Shown: positions 7,957 through 20,678 of the stretch, one piece after another
Layout: each line of letters begins with the position of its first letter
How positions within the stretch are numbered: position 1 is the first letter of the stretch
Origin: an uncultured Acidimicrobiia bacterium
GTDB lineage: Bacteria; Actinomycetota; Acidimicrobiia; Spongiisociales; Spongiisociaceae
Assembly (NCBI GenBank): GCA_958295745.1
Contig: OY282370.1
Coordinates: forward strand, 930,001 to 994,000
Direction: 5' to 3'
DNA: 64,000 nt
Notes under the pieces: model-generated
What the model was told of the DNA's origin: nothing
Database searches by the model: none
The model's input: only the letters and a program-made list of their open reading frames with translations
Made by a program: the position numbers and the translations under genes

Positions 7957-7985
7957 ACTATACAACATATCTAAGACATCACCAA
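7957..7985 (-). promoter_or_regulatory. Minus-strand promoter-like module, copy 1
   Basis: TTGGTG (7980-7985) and TATAGT (7957-7962) are 17 bases apart on the minus strand. The -10 region and following bases (TATAGTGTTGGATA) and parts of the spacer (ATGTC, AGA) recur at the same spacing at 43014-43042. It points into the gene-free gap. Confidence 0.45.
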
Positions 7986-8028
7986 TACCTTCGTTGGCGA
8001 CCGCCCCGGAAGAACCCCGTTCCGAGGC

Positions 8029-8796
8029 TCAGGGAATGGCGCCCCTGAACACCCGGACGGCCGGGCCCTCGATCCAGGCGGCGCCGTCGGCCAGCTCTAC
8101 CCCGAGGGTCCCCCCCGGAAGCTCGACCTCGGCGGTCCGTCCGGACCGTCCCTGCCGGCAGGCCACCGCCGCCGCCGCCGCCGCACCCGTCCCGCAGGCC
8201 CGCGTCTCCCCCACCCCCCGTTCCCAGACCCTCACCCGCAGCCCGTTGCCGGACACCGCTACGAACTCCACGTTCACCCCGTCGGGGAAGGCGGGGTGGT
8301 CCTGGAGGGAGGGGCCGACCGCCGCCAAGGGCGCCTGGTCCAGGTCGAGTCCGTCCGGACCGTCCAGGAAGGTGACGGCGTGGGGGTTCCCCACCTCGGC
8401 GGCCACATAGGACCGCCCTCCGATGTCCAGCCGGGATCCGACCCGGTAGGGGCCGAGCTCGACCCGGACCATCCCGTCGGACGACATCTCGGCCCGGCGG
8501 ACCCCGACGGCGGTCTCTACAGTGAAACTCCCCCCGGCGGTCCAACCCTGCTCGTAGGCGTAGGCCGCCGTACACCGGAGCCCGTTGCCGCACATGTCCA
8601 CCGCCGAACCATCCGCGTTCCAATACTCCATCCGGCAGGCCGCTCCCTCATGGTCGATCTTGCTGACCCGGAGAACGCCGTCGGCGCCGATCCCGGTGTG
8701 CCGGTCGCACCATTGCCTGACCTGCTCGGCCATCGGCGCCGGCCCCTCGATCACCACGAAATCGTTGCCGAGGCCTTCCATCTTCACGAAGTTCAA
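8029..8796 (-). CDS. dapF: Diaminopimelate epimerase
   Basis: Converts LL- to meso-diaminopimelate for lysine and peptidoglycan. The 255-residue product has both catalytic cysteines: Cys69 in MCGNGLRC and Cys201 in ACGTGAA, plus GNPHAV near residue 136 and the N-terminal KMEGLGNDF. The start is TTG 8796: TTG overlaps the TGA of miaA (TTGA), with GAGGAG ten bases upstream, and homologues begin at this LNFVKMEG sequence. The longer frame upstream is miaA read in another frame. Translational coupling to miaA is therefore likely. The miaA-dapF order is common in actinobacteria. Confidence 0.96.
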   Translation of the reverse strand: MNFVKMEGLGNDFVVIEGPAPMAEQVRQWCDRHTGIGADGVLRVSKIDHEGAACRMEYWNADGSAVDMCGNGLRCTAAYAYEQGWTAGGSFTVETAVGVRRAEMSSDGMVRVELGPYRVGSRLDIGGRSYVAAEVGNPHAVTFLDGPDGLDLDQAPLAAVGPSLQDHPAFPDGVNVEFVAVSGNGLRVRVWERGVGETRACGTGAAAAAAVACRQGRSGRTAEVELPGGTLGVELADGAAWIEGPAVRVFRGAIP

Positions 8797-9734
8797 GACC
8801 GCATCTCCTCGATCGCCTGCCGCGCCGCCCGGCACCGGGCCTCCGGATCCTCGTCCCAGGCCAGCCACCTGATCCTAGGATCCCGGCCGAAATAGGCCCG
8901 CTGGCGCCTCGCCAGAGCCAGGGTGGCCCGGACCGCATCCGCCTTGCCCTCCTCCAGGTCGATCACGCCCCGCACCACCGGGATCAGCTGGCGGTACCCC
9001 ACCGCCTGCGAGGCGTTGCGGCTCAACCGGTCGGCCAACCCGGACACCTCCTCCAACAGACCCGCCTCGAGCATCCGGTCGAGCCGCCGCTCCACCCGGG
9101 CGGCCAGGCCCTCCCCCGGATCGAGGCCCACCGCCGTGAACGGTATCTCCGCCTGGTAGCCGGCCACCCGGGCGGCCGCATCTCCGGCCGCCCGCCGGGA
9201 AGGGGCGGCGCCCCCCAATCGGACAATCTCCACCGCCCTCCGCACCCGCCGGGGATTGGCCATATCGACATGAGCGCCGGCTTCCGGGTCGGCCTCCAGA
9301 AGCTCGGCCACCGCTTCGGGGTGCGGCAGCCGATCGACGGCGGCGCGTACGTCCGGATCACCGCCCGGCGGAAACTCGAAAGGGTCTACCAGCGCCCGGA
9401 GGTGCAGACCCGACCCCCCCGCCATGACCAGCGGAACACCCCGTCTCCGGGCGTCGGCCATCACCAGACGACCCGCCCTCTGGAAGTCCACCACCGTGTA
9501 GTCGGCCTCGGGCGGCGCCAGGTCGATCATGTGATGGGGTATCTCGGCCTGCTCCTCCTCCGAAGGTTTGGCGGTGCCGATGTCCATCCCCCGGTACACT
9601 TGCATGGAGTCCACCGAAAGGATCTCGGCGCCCCAAAGGCGGGCCAGGCACATGGCCAGCTCGCTCTTGCCCGAAGCGGTGGGCCCCGCGACCACGGGGA
9701 TCGGCGCCCCCCGGGAGGCAAGCCGTCCGGCCAT
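8793..9734 (-). CDS. miaA: tRNA dimethylallyltransferase
   Basis: Transfers the dimethylallyl group to A37 of tRNAs reading UNN codons. MiaB then methylthiolates the product. The 313 residues include the P-loop GPTASGKS at 17-24, the catalytic Asp in SVDSMQVYRGMDIGTAKP, MIDLAPP, AGGSGLHLRAL and the C-terminal QAVGYRQLIPVVRG region. Length and motif order are normal. It follows miaB by 18 bases and overlaps dapF by four, so miaB-miaA-dapF is one unit. The C-terminus is slightly extended and rich in charged residues. Confidence 0.97.
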   Translation of the reverse strand: MAGRLASRGAPIPVVAGPTASGKSELAMCLARLWGAEILSVDSMQVYRGMDIGTAKPSEEEQAEIPHHMIDLAPPEADYTVVDFQRAGRLVMADARRRGVPLVMAGGSGLHLRALVDPFEFPPGGDPDVRAAVDRLPHPEAVAELLEADPEAGAHVDMANPRRVRRAVEIVRLGGAAPSRRAAGDAAARVAGYQAEIPFTAVGLDPGEGLAARVERRLDRMLEAGLLEEVSGLADRLSRNASQAVGYRQLIPVVRGVIDLEEGKADAVRATLALARRQRAYFGRDPRIRWLAWDEDPEARCRAARQAIEEMRS

Positions 9735-9752
9735 GACCTTCCCCCGGCGGCC

Positions 9753-11141
9753 TCAGGCCGGATCGCCGACCAGATAGTGGGCGAACGACCGGCTGATCAC
9801 CACATCCATCAGAATGCCGGGGTCGAATTCGCCTTCCACGTGAACCATCTTGTTGCCCCTGGTCCGGGCCGCGGCCACCAGAGGGTTCTTCTTGGACGGC
9901 CCCTCCACCAGAACCTCCATCCGTTGGCCGAGGTGCCGCCGGTTCTGCTCGGCCCCGATCCTCCTCTGCAGCTCCACCAGCCGCCCGAACCGTTCCTTGG
10001 CCGCCTCTTCGGGAACGAACCGGTCGGTCATGGCCGCCGCCCTCGTACCCGGCCGCGGCGAGAACAGGAACATGTAGGCTTGGTCGAAGCGGGCCTTCTC
10101 CATCACTTCCAGGGTCTTCTGGAAATCTTCCTCCGTCTCGCCGGGGAATCCGACGATCACGTCGGTGGAGACGGTCAGGTCCGGCATCGCTTCACGGGCC
10201 ATGGCCAAGCGCCGCAGGAACTTGTCCGACGTGTAGCCCCGGTGCATGGCGGCCAGGATGCGGTTGGAGCCCGACTGGAGCGGAAAATGCAGCTGCTCGC
10301 ACACCGCTTCGGTCTCGGCCATCGCCTCGGCAACCTCAGGACGGAAGTCGTTGGGGTGTGGGCTGGTGAACCGGACCCGCCGGATGCCCTCCACCCGGCC
10401 CACCCTTCTCAGCAGCTCGCCGAAGATGGGCCGGCGACGCCCGCCGATGGCCAGGTCCCGCCCGTAGGTGTCGACGTTCTGCCCCAGCAGGGTCACCTCG
10501 ATCACGCCCTCCGCCGCCAGCTGCTCGACCTCCCGGATGATGTCACCCGGACGGCGGCTGACCTCGGGGCCCCGGACCGCCGGAACTATGCAGAAGGTGC
10601 AGGTGTTGTTGCATCCGATCTGGACGGTGACCCAGGCGGCATGGGCCGACTCACGCCGGGACGGGAGGTCGGAGGGCATGGCCGAGAGCGAATCGATCAC
10701 TTCGGTTACCGGACCCCACTCCTCGGCCTGGTCCATGAGATGCACCACCCGGTCCAGGTTGTGGGTGCCCAGCACCACGTCCACCCAGGGCGCCCGCTTC
10801 CGCACCAGCTCGCGGTCCTTCTGGGCGGCGCATCCCCCCACCACCAGCATCCGGCCCTCCCTGGCCTCCTTGAACCGTTTCAGCATGCCCAGGTTCCCGT
10901 ACAGGCGGTTGTCGGCGTTCTCCCTTATCGTGCATGTGTTGACGAAAACGACATCCGCCTCGTCGATCGTCCGGGCCTTCACCATGCCGTCCGCCTCGAA
11001 GAGGCCCGCCACCCGTTCGCTGTCGTGTTCGTTCATCTGGCAGCCGAAGGTGCGCAGGAAGTAGGTGCGCCCGGCGCGGGTGGGCCTCCGCCGACCGGGC
11101 TCGCGACGGGCGGGCGCCGGCAACAGGACGGTCTGGCTCAT
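9753..11141 (-). CDS. miaB: tRNA-2-methylthio-N6-dimethylallyladenosine synthase
   Basis: Radical-SAM enzyme that adds the 2-methylthio group to i6A37 of tRNA. In 462 residues: an N-terminal methylthiotransferase domain with the cluster cysteines (TFGCQMNEHDSE, NTCTIRENA, VGGCAAQ), the radical-SAM motif in IGCNNTCTFCIVP near residue 175, and a C-terminal TRAM domain (LGQRMEVLVEGPSKK). The first 25 residues are Pro/Arg-rich and unlike the family, so translation may start a little later. Directly upstream of miaA, the enzyme acting just before it in the pathway. Confidence 0.97.
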   Translation of the reverse strand: MSQTVLLPAPARREPGRRRPTRAGRTYFLRTFGCQMNEHDSERVAGLFEADGMVKARTIDEADVVFVNTCTIRENADNRLYGNLGMLKRFKEAREGRMLVVGGCAAQKDRELVRKRAPWVDVVLGTHNLDRVVHLMDQAEEWGPVTEVIDSLSAMPSDLPSRRESAHAAWVTVQIGCNNTCTFCIVPAVRGPEVSRRPGDIIREVEQLAAEGVIEVTLLGQNVDTYGRDLAIGGRRRPIFGELLRRVGRVEGIRRVRFTSPHPNDFRPEVAEAMAETEAVCEQLHFPLQSGSNRILAAMHRGYTSDKFLRRLAMAREAMPDLTVSTDVIVGFPGETEEDFQKTLEVMEKARFDQAYMFLFSPRPGTRAAAMTDRFVPEEAAKERFGRLVELQRRIGAEQNRRHLGQRMEVLVEGPSKKNPLVAAARTRGNKMVHVEGEFDPGILMDVVISRSFAHYLVGDPA

Positions 11142-11229
11142 GTCACCTCACCTCTCATCGTTCGAATCGGTGCCGCCCATCTCATCCGCCTGGAGGGTGT
11201 GGAACCGGTATTCGGCAACGTTGCCTGCC

Positions 11230-11260
11230 CGGGTCGGTACGCGTCGGCTGCGCCGACCCG
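11230..11260 (-). terminator. Hairpin between rny and miaB
   Basis: Perfect 8-bp arms CGGGTCGG and CCGACCCG at 11230-11237 and 11253-11260. It lies about 80 bases after the rny stop. No T-run follows, so it may be a weak terminator or processing site. A TACAAT -10 for miaB lies just upstream of it at 11272-11277 on the minus strand. Confidence 0.4.
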
Positions 11261-11342
11261 GAGGTGCGGCGATTGTAGTCGAGTTCGTTTCATAGGGATA
11301 GCGTCCACCGCCTCCGGCCGAGTGAAACCCGTGGAAGTACGG

Positions 11343-12875
11343 CTACCGGGCGTAGTCGGTGATGCGCAGCTCGCGTATCACCGTCACCTCGATCTGCCCC
11401 GAGTAGCGGAGGTCCGCCTCGAGCCGCCGGGAGATGCGCCGGACCAGGTCGGCGGCTTCCAGGTCGTCCACCGTCCGGGGATCGACCACCACCCGGACGT
11501 CCCGCCCGGCCTGCATGGCGTAGACCCTTTCCACACCGTCGAACTCCTTGATGATCTCCTCCATCTGCGCCAGGCGGCGTATGTAGGATTCGAGCGCCTC
11601 GCGGCGGGCGCCGGGGCGGGCGGCCGACACCGCATCGGCGGCTTGGACGAGGACGGCCAACAAGGTTCGCGGCTCCACGTCGTTGTGATGGGCCTCGATG
11701 CCGTGGACTATGGGGGGTTCCTCCCCGAAGCGCCGAGCTATCTCGGCGCCGATCAAGGCGTGGGGGCCTTCGATCTGATGGGTGACCGCCTTGCCGATGT
11801 CGTGCAGGAAGGCGGCCCGCTTGACCGGCGCCGGGTCGATCCCCAGCTCGGCGGCCAGCATGCCCCCTATATGGGCCGACTCCACCTGGTGTACCAGCAC
11901 GTTCTGTCCGTAGGAGGTCCGGTATTTGAGCCGCCCCAGGAGGGTCACCAGCTCCGGGTGCATCCTGGAGATGCCGACGTCGAGCATCGCCCATTCACCG
12001 GCGTCGCGCACCGCTTGGTCGACTTCTACCTGCGATTTTTCGTGGTACTCCTCGATGGAGGTCGGATGGATGCGCCCGTCGGCGATCAGCTTCTCCAGGG
12101 TGATCCGGGCGATCTCCCTCCGAACCGGGTCGAAAGAGGAGAGGACCACCACTTCGGGGGTTTCGTCGATCACCAGGTTGACTCCGGTCACGGCCTCGAA
12201 GGCGCGGATGTTGCGGCCCTCCCTTCCGATGATCCGCCCCTTCATCTCTTCGCGGGGAAGCTCGACGGCCGATACGGTGGTCTCTGCCACCACCTGGGTC
12301 GAGAACCGCTCTATGGCGGTGGCCAGAATGCGGCGGGCGCGGCGGTCGGCCTCCTCGCGGGCCCGTATCTCGCTGTCCCGCACCAACAGCATCGCGTCGC
12401 GGCGGGCCTCGTCCTGCACCTGCCGAACCAGCTCTTCCTTGGCGGCCTTGGCGTCGAGCAGGCTGATCCGCTCCAGGTCGGCCCGGGCGTCCTCGGCCGC
12501 CCGTTCCACAGAGGTCTGCAGCTCGGAGACCCCCGCCTCCCGCTGGACCAGCAGCTGCTCCCGTTGAGCCAGGTTGGCGGCCCTCTGCTCGAGGGTCCTC
12601 TCCCGATGGATCAGCCGATCCTCCGCGGCCGCCATCTCTACCCGGCGGTGGTCCATCTGCGCTTCTTCGCGCTCCCGAAAGGCCTCGGCTCTGGCCCGCC
12701 CCTCCTCTTCGGCCCTGCCGAGGATGCGCTGCGCCTCCCGGCGGGCTGTGTCCACGTCGTCTTCCTGAGGGGTCAGCACCTGCCGGTTGAAACGACCCTG
12801 CACCACCAGAACGGAGATCAACAATCCTATGACCGCCAACCCCACGGCACCCACCACCAACAGGTTCATGTCCAT
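11343..12875 (-). CDS. rny: Ribonuclease Y
   Basis: Membrane-bound endoribonuclease that starts mRNA decay. The 510-residue protein shows the full family layout: an N-terminal transmembrane helix (about 4-24), a long Glu/Arg/Ala-rich coiled coil (about 40-190), a KH RNA-binding domain with GREGRNIRAFEAVTG near 215-235, and an HD domain with catalytic His-Asp in FLHDIGKAVTH near residue 345 and HHNDVEP near 385. Met1 and Met3 are alternative starts. In actinobacteria rny commonly sits next to miaB, as here. Confidence 0.97.
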   Translation of the reverse strand: MDMNLLVVGAVGLAVIGLLISVLVVQGRFNRQVLTPQEDDVDTARREAQRILGRAEEEGRARAEAFREREEAQMDHRRVEMAAAEDRLIHRERTLEQRAANLAQREQLLVQREAGVSELQTSVERAAEDARADLERISLLDAKAAKEELVRQVQDEARRDAMLLVRDSEIRAREEADRRARRILATAIERFSTQVVAETTVSAVELPREEMKGRIIGREGRNIRAFEAVTGVNLVIDETPEVVVLSSFDPVRREIARITLEKLIADGRIHPTSIEEYHEKSQVEVDQAVRDAGEWAMLDVGISRMHPELVTLLGRLKYRTSYGQNVLVHQVESAHIGGMLAAELGIDPAPVKRAAFLHDIGKAVTHQIEGPHALIGAEIARRFGEEPPIVHGIEAHHNDVEPRTLLAVLVQAADAVSAARPGARREALESYIRRLAQMEEIIKEFDGVERVYAMQAGRDVRVVVDPRTVDDLEAADLVRRISRRLEADLRYSGQIEVTVIRELRITDYAR

Positions 12876-12975
12876 GATCGACGACTTTCCGGTCTCTTCT
12901 CGAGGATGTTCGTGACAGACATCCTAACCCGGACGATCGGCTCGACCGGACGCCGGAGAAGGCGGAAGACGCGGC

Positions 12976-13007
12976 GAGGGCCGCCCGGGGGCGGCCGGAC
13001 GGCCCTC
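12976..13007 (-). terminator. Hairpin downstream of 5S rRNA
   Basis: Arms GAGGGCCG and CGGCCCTC (12976-12983, 13000-13007) enclose a smaller GC-rich stem. It begins about ten bases after the 5S 3' end on the minus strand. No long T-run follows. The position makes it the likely end of the rRNA operon. Confidence 0.5.
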
Positions 13008-13017
13008 TGACGATGTG

Positions 13018-13134
<117 letters not shown>

Positions 13135-13163
13135 AGCTTCTTGATCTTTTGAGTGCGACCTTC

Positions 13164-13186
13164 GAGCACTCCATAGCGAGCATGAA
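13164..13186 (-). other. 3' arm of the 23S rRNA processing stem
   Basis: The minus-strand segment after 23S is complementary to 16319-16341 just before 23S over 23 positions with three mismatches; the core CATAGCGAGCATGAA pairs perfectly. Together they close a long stem around 23S, as for RNase III processing of pre-rRNA. Confidence 0.75.
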
Positions 13187-13199
13187 CGCCTGAATCCTT

Positions 13200-16302
<3,103 letters not shown>

Positions 16303-16673
16303 AGAGAATTCAAGACAATTCATGCTCGCTATGCAGTTCTCAAAGAGCGGAAGGGGCGCTGTCACCCTCACGACTTGCATCGGAGGGGCAGACTCCTTCA
16401 CGACTAAACAGCGTGTCCGACCGCGGTCCGCATCCTCAGGAAGGACTTGCGCTCTACCCGCAAGGGGCAGGCACCATCGACTTCCCAGAGATACGGCGCG
16501 ACGGCCGAGTAACCGAACGATCAACTAAGAGCGGAGACCCGGTTGTCACCGGGAATCCTCCCGAGCCTGTCGCGAGGCCCGGGCTTTGGGGCGTTTGTCA
16601 GAACGATCTCTCCCGTTTTGCTAGAAAGCATCGGGAAGAGGGGAAGTTCGCTCTGCACCCCTCTGTGCTCCTT
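16303..16673 (-). other. 16S-23S internal transcribed spacer, no tRNA
   Basis: About 370 bases. No tRNA-Ile or tRNA-Ala cloverleaf is present, as in many actinobacterial rRNA operons. Just before 23S lies GCTCTTTGAGAACTGCATAG, a boxA-like antitermination sequence that also forms the 5' arm (16319-16341) of the 23S processing stem. Confidence 0.85.
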
Positions 16674-18203
<1,530 letters not shown>

Positions 18204-18561
18204 TCAGTCCTTCGATCCCGCAGACCGACCCGAAGGTGGTCGGCGAGACCTGAATCCTGTCATGTGTTCTCGGCGGGTCGCCGCCCAAAGGCGTCGGGCC
18301 CGCCAGAAAGGTTCGATCCCGCTGTGCCGGTGGGAATCACCGGCAAGCTGGAGTACATTCCCAATACGATCACGCCCGCCCAGAGACGGCCCCCGGAGGG
18401 ACCTGCCCCAAGCGCGCCGACCGTCGGAATGACATTCATTCGGCTTTTGACACGCTGTTCAGTTGTCAAGGAGCCTGATCCGCAACCTGTGCGGATTCGC
18501 TGCTCACCATCCCGACCGGACCGTGCGGCCCGCAAGGGGCGGCAAAACAGCTAGCCGACTA

Positions 18562-18591
18562 ACTATAACAGCCTTCCCAGCCAAGCGGCAA
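18562..18591 (-). promoter_or_regulatory. rrs: Probable rRNA operon promoter
   Basis: Minus-strand TTGCCG (18586-18591) and TATAGT (18562-18567), 18 bases apart, about 360 bases upstream of 16S. This is the usual leader length for actinobacterial rrn operons. Confidence 0.55.
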
Positions 18592-18701
18592 ACCGGCGCT
18601 ACCTGGGGTTTCTGAAGGTTCTGTCCCCTTCCGACAGAGAACCCGAGCCCCCGGACCGGCGCGCCTCGACCGCCATCCTCGGGCCGCCCAGCCGGTCATT
18701 T

Positions 18702-18724
18702 ATGCTATCATAAGGTGCTAGCAT
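18702..18724. promoter_or_regulatory. Inverted repeat upstream of the antitoxin gene
   Basis: ATGCTA and TAGCAT (18702-18707, 18719-18724) form an 11-base-spaced inverted repeat in a short AT-rich stretch six bases before the antitoxin start. Its position suits autoregulation by the antitoxin or antitoxin-toxin complex. Confidence 0.45.
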
Positions 18725-18730
18725 CATCGT

Positions 18731-18940
18731 ATGCCTAGTACCAGAGCAACCTTCACGCTGGATGAAGAGCTGGCCAAGCAGGCTCGTCGGCTGAACATCA
18801 ACATCTCGGCCGCCGCCCGCCAAGGAGTCGCCGACGCCGTCCGCGCCGCCCTGGCCCGATCGGACCGGGACGTATATCAGCGGATCCCGGAGGATCCCGA
18901 TCCGTTCTGGGACGAAGCCGAAGCGTGGAGCGCGGAATGA
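18731..18940 (+). CDS. CcdA-like antitoxin
   Basis: The 69-residue protein begins with a ribbon-helix-helix-like segment (RATFTLDEELAKQARRLN, then INISAAARQGV) and ends with an acidic, Trp-bearing tail (PDPFWDEAEAWSAE). This is the build of CcdA-type antitoxins, with an N-terminal DNA-binding part and a disordered C-terminal toxin-binding part. Its stop overlaps the start of the toxin gene (ATGA), the standard type II toxin-antitoxin arrangement. Assignment rests on composition, size and context. Confidence 0.75.
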   Translation: MPSTRATFTLDEELAKQARRLNINISAAARQGVADAVRAALARSDRDVYQRIPEDPDPFWDEAEAWSAE

Positions 18941-19245
18941 ACCGGGGCGAGATCTGGCTGGCGCAGATCGGCGCCAAGACAAGACCTGTTCTGATATTGA
19001 CGCGCCCGGAGGTGCTCGACGTGCGCCGGCTCGTCACCGTCGCCGAGATCACCACATCGATTCGCGGCCTCTCCGTAGAGGTCGAGTTGGACAGCGGCGA
19101 ATCAGGCCTCGACCAAGCCTCCGCGGTCAACTGCGACGGCCTGCACACCATCCGGCAGTCTTCCCTCACCGGCCGGATCGGCGCCGCCGACAACTTCACG
19201 ATGAGCAAGGTGTGCCAGGCCGTCGCCTACGCCTTGGGCTGTTGA
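18937..19245 (+). CDS. MazF/PemK-like toxin, probable endoribonuclease
   Basis: 102 residues starting MNRGEIWLAQIGAKTRPVLI, the hallmark MazF/PemK N-terminus. A conserved Arg lies in the TRPVLILTRPE loop, and a central strand VEVELDSGESGLDQASAVNCD carries the usual Leu-Asp-Ser/Ala-Val-Asn pattern, followed by a Leu-rich C-terminus. MazF toxins cut mRNA at short sequences. I start at ATG 18937, overlapping the antitoxin stop. A longer frame from 18925 would add four residues. The CcdA plus MazF pairing is a mixed type II module. Confidence 0.85.
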   Translation: MNRGEIWLAQIGAKTRPVLILTRPEVLDVRRLVTVAEITTSIRGLSVEVELDSGESGLDQASAVNCDGLHTIRQSSLTGRIGAADNFTMSKVCQAVAYALGC

Positions 19246-19278
19246 TCCCCCGACAGGAACCATCGGCGAGGAGAGAAC

Positions 19279-20475
19279 CTACTCCTCGGTCAGGCGGGTG
19301 AAACGGCGGCGGCCTACCGACAGGGTCTTGCCGTCCAGGTCGGCTCGCCGGTGGTTTTCCTCGGTCGCGGGTTGGCCGTCGATGCGGACCGCGCCTTGGG
19401 CCAGCATGCGGCGGCCTTCGCTGTTGGATTTCACCAGGCCCGCCTCGGCCAGCAGTTTGGGCAGGTAGACTGGGTCGGCGTCCGGCAGGGTGAACGCGGG
19501 CGCGTCCTCGGGGGCTTGGTGGGCGCGGAACTGGCGGTCGAAGGCAGCCTCGGCCTGCTCCCCTGATCCCGGCCCGTGGTATAGATCCACGACAGAACGG
19601 GCCAACCGCCGTTTGACCTCCCCCGGATGGGACCGCCCCGACTCCAGCCCGGCCGCCGTCTCCTGCGCCTCCGCCCAGGACAGGCCGGAGGCTAGGCGCA
19701 GCCATTGCGGCATCGCCTCGTCGGGGATGCTCATCGTCTTGCCGAACATCTCCTCGGGGGCCTCGTCGATCCCTATGTAGTTGCCCACCGACTGGGACAT
19801 CTTCATCCGTCCGTCGGTTCCGACCAGGAGGGGCATCGTCAGCACCATCTGCGGGCGCTGCCCGTAACGCTGCTGCACTTGGCGGCCCATCATCAGGTTG
19901 AACAGCTGGTCGGTGCCCCCCATCTCGATATCCGCTTCGACGGCCACCGAGTCGTAGGCCTGCAGCAGCGGATACATGAACTCCATCATCGAAATGGGCC
20001 GCTCGGCCTCGAACCGTTTGGCGAAATCGTCCCGCTCCAGCATCTGGGCCAGGGTGGTCATGGCCGTCAGATGCAGCACATCGGCCATGTCCAAGCCGGA
20101 CAGCCACTCCGAGTTGCGCCGTATCTCCAGGTTGTCCTCCGACAGTATCCGGCGGAAACCGCCCAGCACCGCCTCCGCATGCTCGTCCACCTCCGCCGCG
20201 GTGAGCCGCCTGCGGGTTTCCGAGCGGCCGCTCGGGTCGCCCACCCGGGCGGTGAAGTCCCCCACGATCAGCACCGCCGTGTGCCCCATGTCCTGGAACC
20301 GGCGGAGCTTGCGCAGCACCACCGCCCACCCCAGAGTCACCGACGGGGCGGTGGGGTCGAGGCCCAGTTTGACCCGCAGAGGCCTCCCTTCGGCGATGCG
20401 GCCGGGCAGCTCGCCCCGCGGCAGGAACGTGTCCACCCCGCGCAACAACGCTTCGGCCTGTTGCTCCGGATTCAT
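19279..20475 (-). CDS. tyrS: Tyrosyl-tRNA synthetase
   Basis: Class Ic synthetase that charges tRNA-Tyr, 398 residues. The catalytic Rossmann fold begins KLGLDPTAPSVTLGW. The HIGH position reads TLGW (47-50) and KMSKS reads KMSQS (225-229). GDFTARVGDPSGR, the tyrosine-site region MYPLLQAYDSVAVEADIEMGGTDQLFNL and a C-terminal S4 RNA-binding domain (KSNSEGRRMLAQGAVRIDGQ) are all present. Size and domain order fit the TyrZ-type enzymes. The substitution of the second His in HIGH is discussed under findings. Monocistronic and convergent with the toxin gene. Confidence 0.95.
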   Translation of the reverse strand: MNPEQQAEALLRGVDTFLPRGELPGRIAEGRPLRVKLGLDPTAPSVTLGWAVVLRKLRRFQDMGHTAVLIVGDFTARVGDPSGRSETRRRLTAAEVDEHAEAVLGGFRRILSEDNLEIRRNSEWLSGLDMADVLHLTAMTTLAQMLERDDFAKRFEAERPISMMEFMYPLLQAYDSVAVEADIEMGGTDQLFNLMMGRQVQQRYGQRPQMVLTMPLLVGTDGRMKMSQSVGNYIGIDEAPEEMFGKTMSIPDEAMPQWLRLASGLSWAEAQETAAGLESGRSHPGEVKRRLARSVVDLYHGPGSGEQAEAAFDRQFRAHQAPEDAPAFTLPDADPVYLPKLLAEAGLVKSNSEGRRMLAQGAVRIDGQPATEENHRRADLDGKTLSVGRRRFTRLTEE

Positions 20476-20678
20476 GAACGATGAGATTAGACAGCGGCGG
20501 CCATCGTTCCTAGCCCGCCTCCCGTTTTAGCGTTCTCGGCCGTGCGGATTCTCCGAACTTCAACCCGCCGGTTCAAGGCGCAGCGGGGACCGGTCAGACC
20601 GGGAGCACACGAATGGGAGTACGGCAATACTCGACTATCTTCACTTGCAATGTGGATCGGCCATAGTCAAGGCAATCG

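Larger units (their letters stand above)
7479..8028. other. Gene-free gap between the convergent lexA and dapF
   Basis: About 550 bases without a credible gene. Short frames on both strands are Arg/Pro/Gly-rich and look like GC-rich noise. It contains a 17-base tandem repeat (7631-7647, 7655-7671), an inverted repeat GGTCGGCAA/TTGCCGACC (7568-7576, 7629-7637), a 10-bp hairpin (7910-7954) and a minus-strand promoter-like module (7957-7985) also present near 43 kb. A small RNA on the minus strand is possible. Confidence 0.5.
18204..18730 (-). other. rRNA operon leader and promoter region
   Basis: Gene-free. Most of it is the transcribed 16S leader, which contains a boxA-like GCTCCTTGACAACTGAACAG at about 18450-18475. 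The promoter is at 18562-18591. The last part before 18731 holds the divergent control region of the toxin-antitoxin genes. Confidence 0.7.

Noticed and set aside
9270..13010. 1246-codon plus-strand frame opposite miaB and rny
   Set aside because: GC-rich antisense of well-recognised minus-strand genes. No domain is visible in it.
16303..16673. tRNA genes in the 16S-23S spacer
   Set aside because: I looked for tRNA-Ile and tRNA-Ala cloverleaves on the minus strand and found none.
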